Shown: positions 1-14,020 of the stretch, in pieces | Numbering within the stretch: position 1 is the first letter of the stretch | Layout: every line of letters begins with the position of its first letter | From: Primulina eburnea | Lineage: Eukaryota > Streptophyta > Magnoliopsida > Lamiales > Gesneriaceae | Reading direction: 5' to 3' | DNA length: 64,000 bases | Assembly (NCBI RefSeq): GCF_022965805.1 | Contig: NC_133114.1 | Span: 3,122,761-3,186,760 of the forward strand | Translations under genes and position numbers: made by a program | The notes under the pieces: model-generated | Database searches by the model: none | What the model was told of the DNA's origin: nothing | The model's input: only the letters and a program-made list of their open reading frames with translations

Positions 1-122
1 TTATAGTTTAAATGTTACGTTTTAATTGTTTTTTTTTATCGATAATTCATGTTAAAAAACTATGAATATATGTAAATGAGAATATAATCATCACTTGACG
101 GTCATCGATATGAATAAACAAT

Positions 123-305
123 GGCAAAAACTTGTGTGAGACGGTCTCAAAGATCGTATTTTGTGAAATATATCTTTTATTTGGGTCATCCATGAAAAAA
201 TATTATTTTTTATGTTAAAATTATTATTTTTTATTATGAATATAGATAGAGTTGACCCGTCTCACAAATACAGATTCGCGAGATCGTCTCACAAGAGACC
301 TACTC
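123..305 (+). mobile_element. Mutator-type MITE, copy A
   Basis: A 183-base element that starts GGCAAAAACTTGTG and ends GAGACCTACTC. Each end carries a near-palindrome of the GTGAGACGGTCTCAC type. The flanks are ATAAACAAT at 114-122 and ATAAACAAA at 306-314, a 9-base target duplication with one mismatch. Nine bases is the Mutator signature. The interior has the TATGTTAAAATTATTA-type core seen in all copies. Confidence 0.8.
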
Positions 306-2245
306 ATAAACAAATATAATAATTGGTTTTCTCTGTAATATATTTAAAAATGTATTTTGAAAGTGTGATTAATGAAAATCTTTATGTTACACAAATATAT
401 TAAAATCGAGACAAATTAATCAAGGCTATCTTGGAATATTTATGATATACATATATATTTAAATCGAAACATTTAATCAATATTATATCTCGAAATATTT
501 ATATTATACACATATCCAACTTGAATCATTAAATTTTGTTTTGAGAATATTATTATATGGTCTCAAAACATTTAATCCATGGCAACTTAAATAATATTTA
601 ATAACCTTAACACATTTTCCAAAATATAAATATATTTGTATGATGTTAACGAATGTAATTTTGGCCAAAAAAATGTTATATTTCTATATTTAACATATTT
701 TTTTGTTTATATAAGGTAGAGTATCTGTTGTTTTTGCAAAAAATATTATAACTTATAATTGCTTGTCAAAATGTAATAGATATTTAAGTTTAATAATAAC
801 TACATAGATAACAAATCAAATTTGGACAAATTCTTATAGAATGTTTTTGTAAAAAAAAAGTATTAAAATTTGTTATAAGAATGAATATATGTTCGAACAA
901 AAATTCCATATAAAAAAATTTACATTTAAAAAGTGTTTGAACAACTTCCTTTATTATTCTAAAACCGTAAAAAAACATATCTCAACTATTCAGTAAAAAC
1001 TATTCTTAGATAATTATTTAGTAAAAAAACATTTTTATAATTTTTTTTACAAAAATATTGTTCAATAACATATATACATTAAGTTTTTTCAATTATAAAA
1101 CACATAAAATATTTTTAGGAGCTAGAATGATATAAATAAAGATATCGAACACATAAAACTTGTGAGACGTATAACACGAGTTTTTGCCCAAAAAAATTAA
1201 ACAAATTAAATTTGCTATAGTCATCAATCTCTTAACATTATTTGACTCTCAATGCCATGGAAGGACAACAATTTCCCATGAGGCCAAATTAAAATGCTTC
1301 GAACATCCCAATTTAAAAATTATAAAATCTTATCCTCAGGCCTAGCTAGTATTTTATGATAATTGCCCTGATGCATCACTTATTCTTACTTTAAAACGAA
1401 AAAAAAAAAAATACAATTAAACAAGATTCAAGGGAATCAGAGTTTCCAAAGATTTGGTCCATAACTTACCATAAATATCTTATGTTCGGGACGATGTTTT
1501 GAGTTCGAGATTCAATTATAACAAACACCTCCCCGAAAAGGCCAAGATTTGTTAATGTAATTCTGAAATTTTAACTACACATTACTCTTTACAGATAAAG
1601 TTATAGACATATCAGCCATGGCTATTATATTGGAATGTACGTATATACAAACAAATTGCATTTAGTTGTATCTAATTGTGGATAAGATTAAGATGTCCAT
1701 TTGGACTATAATTCCAATGAATCTTTCTTAATCCAGTCTTAATTAGATAATCTTCGTATATAACGTTAATTTTATCTTGTGATTTTTGAACTCGTGTTCA
1801 CGTGTAGTTTATATATTTTTAAAATAATGTGAAACGAATATTTGCATACAAAACATAATATTAAACGTTTCTTGTTTATTTAAATTTTAATTTAAGGACA
1901 AATAGAACAGAAAATTAATTAATTAGGAGATAATCCCGTTTGCTGTAAATGTGTAATTTTTTTTAGTATCGGAGACACCAATTCTAATCCAACGAGCTTG
2001 GGACTCATCTGGTTGGCTGACACCACAAATTAAAATCGTTATTTTATGTTTAAAAAAAAATAAAAAAAATTCACCAGATTCTATTGAAAAATATATATTA
2101 ATTTTTTATTAAAGACGTTTGAAAATAATCATTTTCCTCTTGACTTTTTGCTAAATCTGCCCCCAAAATTTTAAAATAAATATCGATACATTATACAAAA
2201 TTAAAGTCCCAATATATCCATGTAATTGACAATATAATAACTAAT

Positions 2246-2428
2246 GAGTATGTCTATTATGAGACGATCTCATGAATCTTTATCTGTGAGACGTGTCAAC
2301 CCTACTGATATTCATAATAAAAAGTAATACTCTTAGCATAAAAGGTAATATTTTTTCATGAATGATCCAAATAAGATATTCGTCTCACAAAATACGACCC
2401 GTGAGACTATTTCACACAAGTTTTTCCC
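2246..2428 (-). mobile_element. Mutator-type MITE, copy B
   Basis: A 183-base copy in the opposite orientation to copy A. It is flanked by an exact 9-base target duplication ATAACTAAT (2237-2245 and 2429-2437). The exact duplication and shared length with copies A and E fix the element boundaries. Confidence 0.88.
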
Positions 2429-2698
2429 ATAACTAATACGTTTGATTTGTTGTTTATATTTTCCAAATGAAATCATCCCTTCCAAACTAATATACATATA
2501 AATATATGCCCAATTATTAATTAACCACAAATATAAAAAATTATTTGACATATATTTTTTTTAATAAAATGAGCAAGTGTAAGTATGAGTCATGAGCCGT
2601 ATTTACCCAATTATACATATAAAAGGGCTCTACGAGGCATCGAAAGGGCAAACTGAATTATGAACCATAAAATATTTTTATATTGAAACTAAGTTTTG

Positions 2699-2862
2699 TT
2701 TTGTGAGACGATCTCGTAGATATTTATTAGTGGTATAGATCAATCTTGTTCACATTTATAATAAAAAGCAAGAATTTTGGTGAAAAGATAATGTGTTTTC
2801 ATTAATGACTCAAATAGAATATTTGTTCTACAAATTGATTTATGAGATTGTCTCACGAGACT
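2699..2862. mobile_element. Degenerate Mutator-type MITE, copy C
   Basis: Recognisable from TTGTGAGACGATCTCGTAGA at one end, ATGAGATTGTCTCACGAGAC at the other and a diverged ATAATAAAAAGCAAGAATTT core between them. No clean target duplication is visible. It is an older copy of the family. Confidence 0.6.
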
Positions 2863-2905
2863 TATCGTGTAATTAATTGTCTCACTAGCTCAGCTATAAA
2901 TTAAA

Positions 2906-3062
2906 GAGTGGGTCTCATGTGAGACTATCTCACGGATCTTAATCTGTGAGACGAGTCAACTCTATCGATATTCACAATAAAAAGTAATACTCTTAACATA
3001 AAAAGTAATACTTTTTCATAGGTGACCCAAATAAGATATCCGGTCTCACACAAATTTTTGCC
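2906..3062 (-). mobile_element. Mutator-type MITE, copy D
   Basis: A 157-base copy shortened near one end. It is flanked by an exact 9-base duplication TAAATTAAA (2897-2905 and 3063-3071). The internal deletion removes the part of the second terminal palindrome that other copies keep, yet the outer end is intact. Confidence 0.85.
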
Positions 3063-3344
3063 TAAATTAAATGACAATTCCAATTATAGCACATATTATA
3101 TCCTTATATCGATGTTTTCTATATCTGCACATTTAATCAACTACTCATGTAATCTTGCGGTGATAATATTAACAATAATTTGACGTTCTGTAGTCAACAC
3201 AGAAATAACTAATAGATAGACTCGAAATTCTTTTCCCCAAAGTGGAACCTAATTATTAATTAATTCTCCTATACGATTAATTTTTTCCAAATCTTGGAGA
3301 AAAAAAAATCACAATTGAATATAGAATACATACATAAACGTGAA

Positions 3345-3402
3345 TATATATATACATACACACATATATATGTGTGTGTGTGTGTATATATGTGAGTGGG
3401 TG
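3345..3402. repeat. TA/CA/TG microsatellite
   Basis: A run of ATATATACATACACACATAT followed by TGTGTGTGTGTGTATATATG. The AC and GT halves are mutually complementary, so the tract can fold on itself. It sits immediately beside MITE copy E. Confidence 0.8.
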
Positions 3403-3419
3403 TGTGGAATAAGAATTAG

Positions 3420-3602
3420 GAGTAGGTCTCTTGTGAGACGGTCTCACGAATTTTTATCTGTGAAACGCGCAAACCCTACCGATATTCACAATAAAAAATA
3501 ATATTCTTAGAATAAAAAGTAATATTTTTTTATGGATGACTCAAATAAGATATATGTCTCATAAAATACGACCCGTGAGATCATCTCACACAAGTTTTTG
3601 TC
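3420..3602 (-). mobile_element. Mutator-type MITE, copy E
   Basis: A 183-base copy from GAGTAGGTCTC to AAGTTTTTGTC, flanked by an exact 9-base duplication AAGAATTAG (3411-3419 and 3603-3611). It is one of the cleanest copies for defining the family ends. Confidence 0.9.
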
Positions 3603-4586
3603 AAGAATTAGAATGAATTTTGAAAATCAACATTATCGTGATATAGTGACATAGATCTCTTCCAGGACGCGATATCAATCTCATGTTATAGCAAATATGT
3701 CTTACTAATCACCTGCTTTGTAATAAAAAAAAAAAGTTTTTTTTTTTAAAAAAAATGTATTATGGAGAATTTTAAAATAAAAGATATGGGGGCATACACC
3801 CTTTCGCGGAAACACGGGGTCCGTTATTGCTCCCAACACCTTTGGAAATCTCTCCCAACTTGAAATTGTAAAATATATTATATTAATTATTATGATTATT
3901 TTTATTGATAATCAGAATTTTGTTGGAAAAAATCGATTTTTTTGTGTCCAAAACGTAGTAAAAACTTTAAAATTTTTAATTCAATGTTCAAATAACGTGT
4001 TTGGACAATCATATAGCTTATACAATAATAATCATTCATATGACGTTTATGAATATACTTTGAGTTAATAACTCAAATAATATACTTGTCAAGAAACGTG
4101 GTACACTACATCACGTATGCTAGTTTCAGTCTCAAACGGCCCTTTATCTTTGTTTTTAGGCGACTGAATCGACTAAGAACAAATTTAAAATATACAATGT
4201 TTACAAATGAGTTTTAAGATCAAAAGATGATCTATTTATATTAAAATATAATTAAGGTCTTTATCTATGTTTTTAGAATGATCATAGAGGTAAAGCAAAA
4301 AAAAAAAAATCATGAAATATAAATTATATTAAAATAAAAATAGTTTATTACAATTAAATCAATAAATTCGTTAAACAACCGTTCACTTACAAGACATCTA
4401 CTCTAACAAATTTTGCTCGAGTCTTTCTTATACTTTTAACTAATTTATAAAATGTTGTATATATTTCTTTATCAAAATACTTATGATATCATTATTATTA
4501 TTTTTTAGATTCCAATATATAAAATATACATTATTCCAATAGATAATTAGCTGCATCAACATAACATGCATGGTCAACTCCTTCCT

Positions 4587-4595
4587 CTATATATT
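4587..4595 (+). promoter_or_regulatory. TATA box of the LOB-domain gene
   Basis: CTATATATT lies about 140 bases upstream of the start codon at 4732, in a pyrimidine-rich stretch typical of plant 5' leaders. The assignment rests on position and sequence only. Confidence 0.5.
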
Positions 4596-4731
4596 CTCCT
4601 CATTCTCGCCGGTCCTATTCAACTCTCCGCCTTCCATTGATTAAACTCGAGCACGTAATTTTAGTTCATTTGATTATCCGATCGAGTACCCTTTTCATTT
4701 TTGGTGTTTCGAAGCTACTGAATCGAGAACT

Positions 4732-5450
4732 ATGAGCTGCAATGGCTGCAGGATACTCCGCAAGGGATGCAACGAAAACTGCATCCTCAGGCAAAGTTTG
4801 CAAGCCATACAGAGCCCTCAAGCTCAGGCAAACGCCACCGTTTTCGTTGCCAAGTTTTTCGGCCGCGCCGGGCTCATGTCCTTCCTTTCATCCGTCCAAG
4901 AATCCCAAAGACCCGGTACGTACGAAGATTTTCAGACCAGTTTCTGCAGAATAGTCTGTGCGTTTAACATCTGTTTTCATTTGCAGATTTGTTTCAGTCT
5001 TTATTATTTGAAGCTTGCGGGAGGACAGTGAATCCAGTGAACGGAGCCGTGGGATTACAATGGACTGGGAATTGGCGGGTGTGCCAGGCGGCGGTGGAGA
5101 CGGTGCTGCGGGGCGGCGTTCCCCGAGCCTTGCCGGAGTTTGAAGAAGGTTTTGCTGGAAATGAATATGATCTGTACGGGTCTCGAGAAATGAACTCGAG
5201 GCTTAAGAGGAAAGGGTTTGATATGCAAGAGACGACGAGTGGACTAAATCTCGGTTTGACGGCTGGTTTCCCGTTCAGAATGATCGCCGGTGGGAGGGTG
5301 AAGCGGCGGAGAGAGAACAACACACCGGTGACACCGTCCGAGGAGTCCGAAACGACGACGTTGGAAAGTAGTTTTGTTTATCGTCAAGAATTGCAGCAAA
5401 ATAATAATTGTGACGGACATGAAACCAAGCTTTTGAGGTTGTTCTTTTAA
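4732..5450 (+). CDS. Class II LOB-domain (LBD) transcription factor
   Basis: Two exons, 4732-4915 and 4987-5450, joined by a 71-base GT-AG intron. The split GAT codon follows the QRP motif. The product is 215 residues. The N-terminus [17 protein letters not shown] gives the C-x2-C-x6-C-x3-C zinc block at C3, C6, C13 and C17. The [16 protein letters not shown] stretch and the [19 protein letters not shown] stretch are typical of the class II branch (Arabidopsis LBD37-42), which lacks a complete leucine-zipper coil. A KRRR tract suggests a nuclear signal, and LNLGL fits an EAR-type LxLxL repression motif. Class II members are known as nitrogen/anthocyanin repressors and in gibberellin or hypoxia responses; which applies here is unknown. 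The RQSLQ stretch replaces the usual RPCLQ, a mild divergence. The intron sits at the usual class II position. Confidence 0.93.
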
Positions 5451-6440
5451 GGTTTCCTTTTTCTTTTATGGAGACATCGAAATTAACATATTTGATCAAT
5501 AGTTCGAGCTTTATTTTTATTTGGAAATCTTCATAATTAATACTGTCTGATTATTTCCCCTTAGATTTTTTGTCCTTGTAAAAGTGTCGTCGCTTCAAAT
5601 TAAATAAAAGGGATAATTGTTGATTAAATTTGCGTGAAATTCCATTCAATTAATTAAATTTTATATAAATTATTCTGTTTGGTCTTGGATGGAGAAGCCA
5701 ACTTTGGAACACTAAAAGAAAAGGGGGAAAAAAAGGTTTCAACGCCTTAATTTTCTCCGCATATATAATAACGACCAAACTAGCAATGACTGTAAGTTCT
5801 AGGTCCAAACTTTCCACCACCACCACTTACTTAGTGCATGAGCAAATTCTATGCAGTCTTTTGGTTAAGATTGGATATTTATAATTTATTTTTATTATGA
5901 TACACTCAATTTTACCAAATATTTTCTAAAAAAATTGTTCTAAATTACTTAATTCTTATGCATGACCGACTTTTGTTGGGACCTCTACTCTATACCGCCA
6001 TGAGCCCAAATGACTTTGATTCTTACTAAAAATATGGTTTTATCAAATCCTAACACCAACAAAACTCAACCATAAATAATTACTTGGTTGTCTCATCAGT
6101 ACAACCAAATGCACTACTTTGTTCTCTCAAAAAACATGAAACTGAGAAAAAAGGTAAAAAAACAAATAGGACACATGCAAGTCTGATTAGTGCAAAGAAT
6201 ATGAAATCACATTTTAATCAATATAAGCTTCGAGGGTCGGTTACTTATATAGATTGTTCTTTCGGCAAAGCACAAAAATCTCAAACGATGAAGGCATCAT
6301 TCATACTGTTCCCAAAAGATCGATGTTTTGTCTCAACATAAGAGAACATAACATAAAGGTTCATAAAGTAAAATTCAAACATAAACTAGAGTTTGAATCC
6401 ATCCCATCAAGATGTAATCTTCTTGTCCAGCATCTTCGCC
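5451..6440. other. Intergenic region between convergent genes
   Basis: Holds the 3' flank of the LBD gene and, toward 6440, the 3' untranslated region of the S29 gene on the minus strand. Apparent plus-strand ORFs at 6084-6496 and 6530-6745 overlap the S29 exons on the opposite strand and are shadows. No other gene is seen. Confidence 0.6.
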
Positions 6441-8864
<2,424 letters not shown>

Positions 8865-8936
8865 CTTTGCTCAATCAACAGCCGCCGATGCACAATGCAG
8901 ATTCGATAGAGTTTGCACAAAATGAAAACGGGTGAA

Positions 8937-8966
8937 TATTTATATGGAGCGGCATAGAAACCCTAA
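8937..8966 (-). promoter_or_regulatory. S29 promoter: TATA box and telo-box
   Basis: On the minus strand a TATAAATA box (8937-8944) lies 73 bases upstream of the S29 start codon. A telo-box, AAACCCTAA on the plus strand at 8958-8966, follows just upstream. Telo-boxes are a known hallmark of plant ribosomal-protein and translation-gene promoters, so the pair supports the gene call. Confidence 0.7.
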
Positions 8967-9578
8967 TTTTGTCGATAACAAAAAATACTCCACAAGTACA
9001 AGGATATGCTGGGAATTTCACTGATGTGTGTACGATATATTTCCGGGCCATTAAAAAAAAATCATACCTTCAAAAAAAAATTCTTTTCTTTGGAATTGGA
9101 ATTTCAAAAAAGCTTTATATAGTAGATAAAATAATGTTTTAACGTTACATAAATAATTGTTTTTGATGGTTAATTTTTAAATATTATGGTTAATATTATA
9201 TAGATAGATGTGTGTGTAAGTCCACACAGCCTAATATATGAGTTTAAGATTTAATCTATTATTTTATTTTTTAAAAATAAAATTATAATCGACATCTTTG
9301 GAAATTTCAAATTAATTCATCCAAAATATTCATGACGTGTCTATAAAAGTTCAAATCTGGCATATGATTGAAAATTTTATTTATTTGGGGGGAGTTTGTT
9401 ATCTTTAACATCGAACATGAGACATTATCCTAAATATGAAACATCAATATCAAATCAGCTATAAATTATCAACACAATTATTTTAATTATAGGATATTTA
9501 GGAACATCATCAAAAATAAGTTAAAACTATAATATTTTATTAAATTAACTCTGAGTTTTTAATAAATAAAAAAAATCA

Positions 9579-9770
9579 TGGCAAAAGACAAGCATGAGCA
9601 AATGGCGAAAGAAGCTTGTTCATCGTCGTCTTCTCTCCCCGTCAACGGAGAAGAAGAGATGCTCTACGGTTCCGAATTGGGTTGGGTCGAGGCTTGATGT
9701 GATCATCTCGCTTCTCTAAGCTCCGACCTTGTTCACATCCCGACTCTCCATCCAGCAATAGGTCAAATCC
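9579..9770 (+). pseudogene. Possible ZnF-UBP-type gene 5' fragment
   Basis: An ATG at 9579 opens a frame reading MAKDKHEQMAKEA..., then ELGWVEA, an in-frame TGA, then CDHLASLSSDLVHIPT. The second part resembles the start of a plant ubiquitin-binding ZnF-UBP domain (a CDHL...HIPTP stretch), but the zinc-finger core that should follow is absent and the match is from memory. The stop codon and missing downstream exons point to a relic. Confidence is low. Confidence 0.3.
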
Positions 9771-10436
9771 TAATCCATTTTTTATAAAGGGATTTATTCA
9801 ATATGTGTTGTATGAATGAGGTGAAATTGCGAATTCATTGTATCTCTTCCTTTTTTTATATTGATGCTTATATTAGATTTTACGAGGGTTTCCCCGCCGA
9901 GTATTAATTAACTTCATGGTTAGATATAGCTCAAAACGAACATTTTTTTATGCAAGTTGATGAAAATCGCGAGGCCTATTGGGAGATAATATTTGAATGG
10001 GTAAATGACCTTTTGGGAGATCGAATCTCATTTTGGAAACTCATGTCAGACCTTCGGATATGGAAACACAAACATGAACGTTAGAAGAGAAGCCGAAAGG
10101 TTGTTTCGACATAGCCTCTTCGACGTTGAAGTCAAATAATAGGAAAATATAGAGAGAATTGTGTGTGTTAATATGAGTGAATATATGAATAAATAAACAA
10201 TCACAAAACCTGCTATTTATAGGAAAAAAATCGCTATGTGAATAGAGTTCTTTGACGACTAAAACTCCAATCTTTGTAGAATTCTAAAACTATTGGAATC
10301 ATTATTCTGTTGGTCTCTGGATTCTCAAAATCTTTAATAAGGTTAGATTAAATTTATACGAGTCTTATCTTTGTGGATGACATATTGATATATTTGAGTA
10401 GGAGCTCATTTGAGGCATGAATTCGTCTGCTGTGTA

Positions 10437-10943
10437 TAGGGATGGGAACTTTCCCCACGGGGAAACTCGAAACAGAGATGGAGATTTTTGATTTTTTCGG
10501 GTTTGGGTTCGGGTTCAGGGATTTTTTTAATTCCCCGATTTAATTCGGGTCGGGTATGAGATTACTATCCACATCCCCGAAATCCCCGAACCCGCATCGA
10601 AAATAATATTAATAATAAAATAATAGAATTATTAATATTAATAATATAATAATATTATTAATTTTTAAAATATTAATAATCTTATTATTATTATTAATAT
10701 TGATATTAATATCTCTAATAATAATAGATAATAATAAGTTTTGGTTTGAATAATTTCCGAATTCATCGTCGTCTTGCTATATTAATATTTTTGAAACAGG
10801 GATAGGAAGTTGATCCCCGAAGTTTCGGGTTTGGGGATTCCCTGAACCCGAAAAAGCGAGGATTGGGGCGGGTATGGGGGTGGGGATGGAATTCGGGGAT
10901 AGGGATGGGGATGGCATTCCGCCCTGGCCCATTTCCATCCCTA
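10437..10943. mobile_element. hAT-like MITE with GGGTTCGGG-rich ends
   Basis: A 507-base element with terminal inverted repeats TAGGGATGGGAA and TTTCCATCCCTA. It is flanked by an exact 8-base target duplication GCTGTGTA (10429-10436 and 10944-10951), the hAT signature. The subterminal regions are built from CGGG and GGGGAT words and the centre is an AAT/TAATA-rich spacer. There is no coding capacity; a short minus ORF at 10777-10965 is a product of the G-rich words. Confidence 0.85.
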
Positions 10944-13900
10944 GCTGTGTAGTGAGCATGTTCAAGTTTTTATGAGAGCTTGGCTCAGAAGGTCGGCAAA
11001 CCCTTTTTCAATAGTTGAGATAATATGTATTGGGAGGTCGGCTATGGCCTTCATTGGGAGGTTGGAAAAACCCTTGAAAAATCGATAGTTATGTATATAT
11101 GGGAGGTCGACTGGGATGAGCTCACAGATAACCTCACATCAAATCTAGGTAAATGTGACCCAAGGTGAGTTCCTAGCTGACTTGACGGATTTGGGTGAAT
11201 GTGATGATTTCTAGTGAACCCGAGCTATTAACTACGCAATCTCCCGTGCCAGAACTATGCAATCTTCCGTGGCTTGGTAGGGGTGATTTTAATGAGATCT
11301 GCTTTGACCGATAAAAATTTGGGGGGAACTCTCAGCCACTTTCTCAGACTATAGCGTTTTGGGATGTTCTGGATGATTGTTCTCTTCAGGATCTACATGG
11401 TGAGGGTGAGTTCTTTACATGGGTTAACCGTCGTTCTTCAGACGCTCTTATTTTTCTCGCCTTGATCGGTATGTGGCTTCTTTTGAATGGAGGCTTCTAG
11501 CCTCTCATTCTCATTCACTGGAATATTCCATTCCGATCACATACCTATTTTCATTGAGCTCCGAGTATCGCAACAACAACCGTCTAGAAAGCCCAATGTG
11601 TTCCGATTTGAACCCCATTGGCTTAGTAAATCTGATTGTCGAGATGTAGTGGAACGGGCATGGTGCAAATATGATAGTTCTATCTCATTACCTAACCGTC
11701 TCTTGATTTGTAAGGAAACACTGCGGTTTTGGGCTGGAGATCGTTTTCATAACCTTCCTCGTCAGATTAACGAAAACGAAACCAGCTGAATATTTCGAAA
11801 TCGCATGGTCACTGACAACACTCGGCTACTCAAATTGGTGATCTAGAGCGCGAGGTTGACAAGCTAGCGTACAAAGAAGAATTATATTGGCGACAGAGGA
11901 GTAGAGTTTCTTGGCTAGCTCATGGAGACCGGAACTCCAAATTCTTCCATGCTCGTGCCTTGAATCGCCGAGCAAAGAACCATATAAGGGGTTTGGTTTC
12001 TTCTCATGGAGACCGGTGCACAGAGCATAATAGCATGTCTGATATTATTGAACACTATTTTGTGATTTTTTTCTCGACAAATAATCCCTCTAAGGATGAT
12101 CGCAGTCTGATTCTTGATTGTGTGATGCCAAAGATTGATGGACATATGAATGAGATTTTATGCCAAATAATCCCTCGGCTCATGAAATCCACAAAGCACT
12201 ATTTGACATGCACCTCGACAAAGCCCCAGGCCCAGATGGTATGTCAGTCTTCTTTTTTTTAGAAATTTTGGGATGTAATAGAAGGTGAGGTAACGACTGC
12301 TATTCTTATTATTCTTAACGATGGGGAAACATTGATGAATGGAATGCAACTATTGTTACCTTTATTCCGAAAATTAAGAGCCCTATGACGATGAAGGATT
12401 GCAGGTCGACCAGTTTATGTAACGTCTGCTGTAAAATAGTTGTTAGAACTCTGACGAACTAACTCGGTCAAGTACTCGGGCAGACTGTTAATGAGTTTCT
12501 AAGTGCATTCATTCCCGGACTCCTCATTTCAGATAATATTATTTTAAGTTTTGATACACTGCACTGGATCAGAAGTAGAAAACATGGCCATAAAGGAATA
12601 ATTGCATTGAAACTTGATATGAGCAAAGCGTACAACCGAGTTGAGTGGTGTTTTCTGAGGATATGATTATTTGATTGTGTTTTGTGCCACCTTGTGTGGA
12701 GAATACCACATGGTGTGTGAGATCTGTTAGATACTCTGTCTTACTGAATGGCGATCTGATTGGCAATATTACTCCGAGTAGAGGGTTGCAACAAGGAGAT
12801 CCACTTTCCCCCTACATGTTTGTGCTATGTGCCCATGGGCTGTCCTCAGCTCTTTTATCTCTTGAATCCAGGAGACTTTTTCATGGGATGCGTCTTGCTC
12901 CCTCTTGTCTGACTGCCTCCAACTTTTTTTTGCTGATGACAGTCCCTTGTTCTTCAGGGCGACAATGGAATATTGTATGGCAATTCACAACTTTCTATCT
13001 TTATATGAAAGGGCTTCGAGGCAACTTATCAATTTTGAGAAATCCTCTTTATCGTTCAGTCCTACCACTACTAAAAAAGTGGGAGATCAGATAAAATCGA
13101 CACTGGCGATACCCGTGGTACAGGGACACGAGGTGTATTTAGGACTACATGTTGCTTCTAGTCGTAGTAAAAAACTGCAATTCCGGTACATGGTGGAAAA
13201 GATTCTGAATAGAATTCAAAGGTAGGGAAATAAGTATTTTTCGGTGAGAGGTAAGGAAACATTGATCAAATCTGTTTTCCAAGCCATACCTACTTATACA
13301 ATGTCGTGTTTTCGTATCCCAAAATCTATATGTGAGGAGATTGAACAAGAATGTGCTAACTTCTGGTGAGGAATGGAACAAGGGAGGAGGCGCTTACATT
13401 GGAAAAGCTAGAGAGCTCTTTGTAGGCAAAAGTGCATGAGCGGCTTGGGCTTCTGTCACTTTGAGACTTTCAATAAAGCTTTATTGTCCAAACACGTTTG
13501 GCGTATTATTACTGATCTGGGTTCCTTGCTTGCACGAGTATGAAAGCTCGGTATTTTTGGCACCATGATATTATGGATGCACCCATTGGCAGCAACCCTT
13601 CCTACATTTTGCGATCGTTGTTATGGAGCAGGCCGTTGTTGGAAAATGATCTATGCTGGAAAATGGGAGATAGTTCGAAAATTGCTACCTTTGGGGAGCG
13701 TTGGATTCCAGGGACGATGAGCCTGGTGTCCTTCCCTCCTAACTCTATAGTTAGCTCTTTCATCGACGGGGAGACTTGGAAAGAGGACATCATCCATAAC
13801 ATCTTCTCTTCATATCTAGTCAAAGATATATTATTGATTCCTCTATTTACAACTCAAAAAGAAGATTTTCGTTTTTGGGCTCTTGATCCGAAAGGTAAAT

Positions 13901-14020
13901 ATTCAATTCGGAATGTCTATAAGGCAGAGATTGGATTTTTTGATTCTCCTTTCTCGAGCTCGGGCCACCATTCAATAGATGGGTTGCGGTTTCTATGGTC
14001 TCTTAACATCCCTCCGAATG

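Larger units (their letters stand above)
1..4586. other. AT-rich intergenic region with MITEs
   Basis: No coding exon could be supported here. Short ORFs such as the one on the minus strand at 790-978 are low-complexity and resemble no family I know. The recognisable content is four or five copies of one MITE family (listed separately) and a TG/CA microsatellite. The rest is plain AT-rich sequence upstream of the LOB-domain gene. Confidence 0.7.
8967..11257. other. Intergenic region upstream of the LINE
   Basis: Contains the weak fragment at 9579-9770 and the hAT-like MITE at 10437-10943, both listed separately. The rest is AT-rich sequence without a recognisable gene. The stretch 10952-11257 has words repeated within it (GGGAGGTCGGC and GGGAGGTTGG) and may be part of another decayed element. 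Confidence 0.5.
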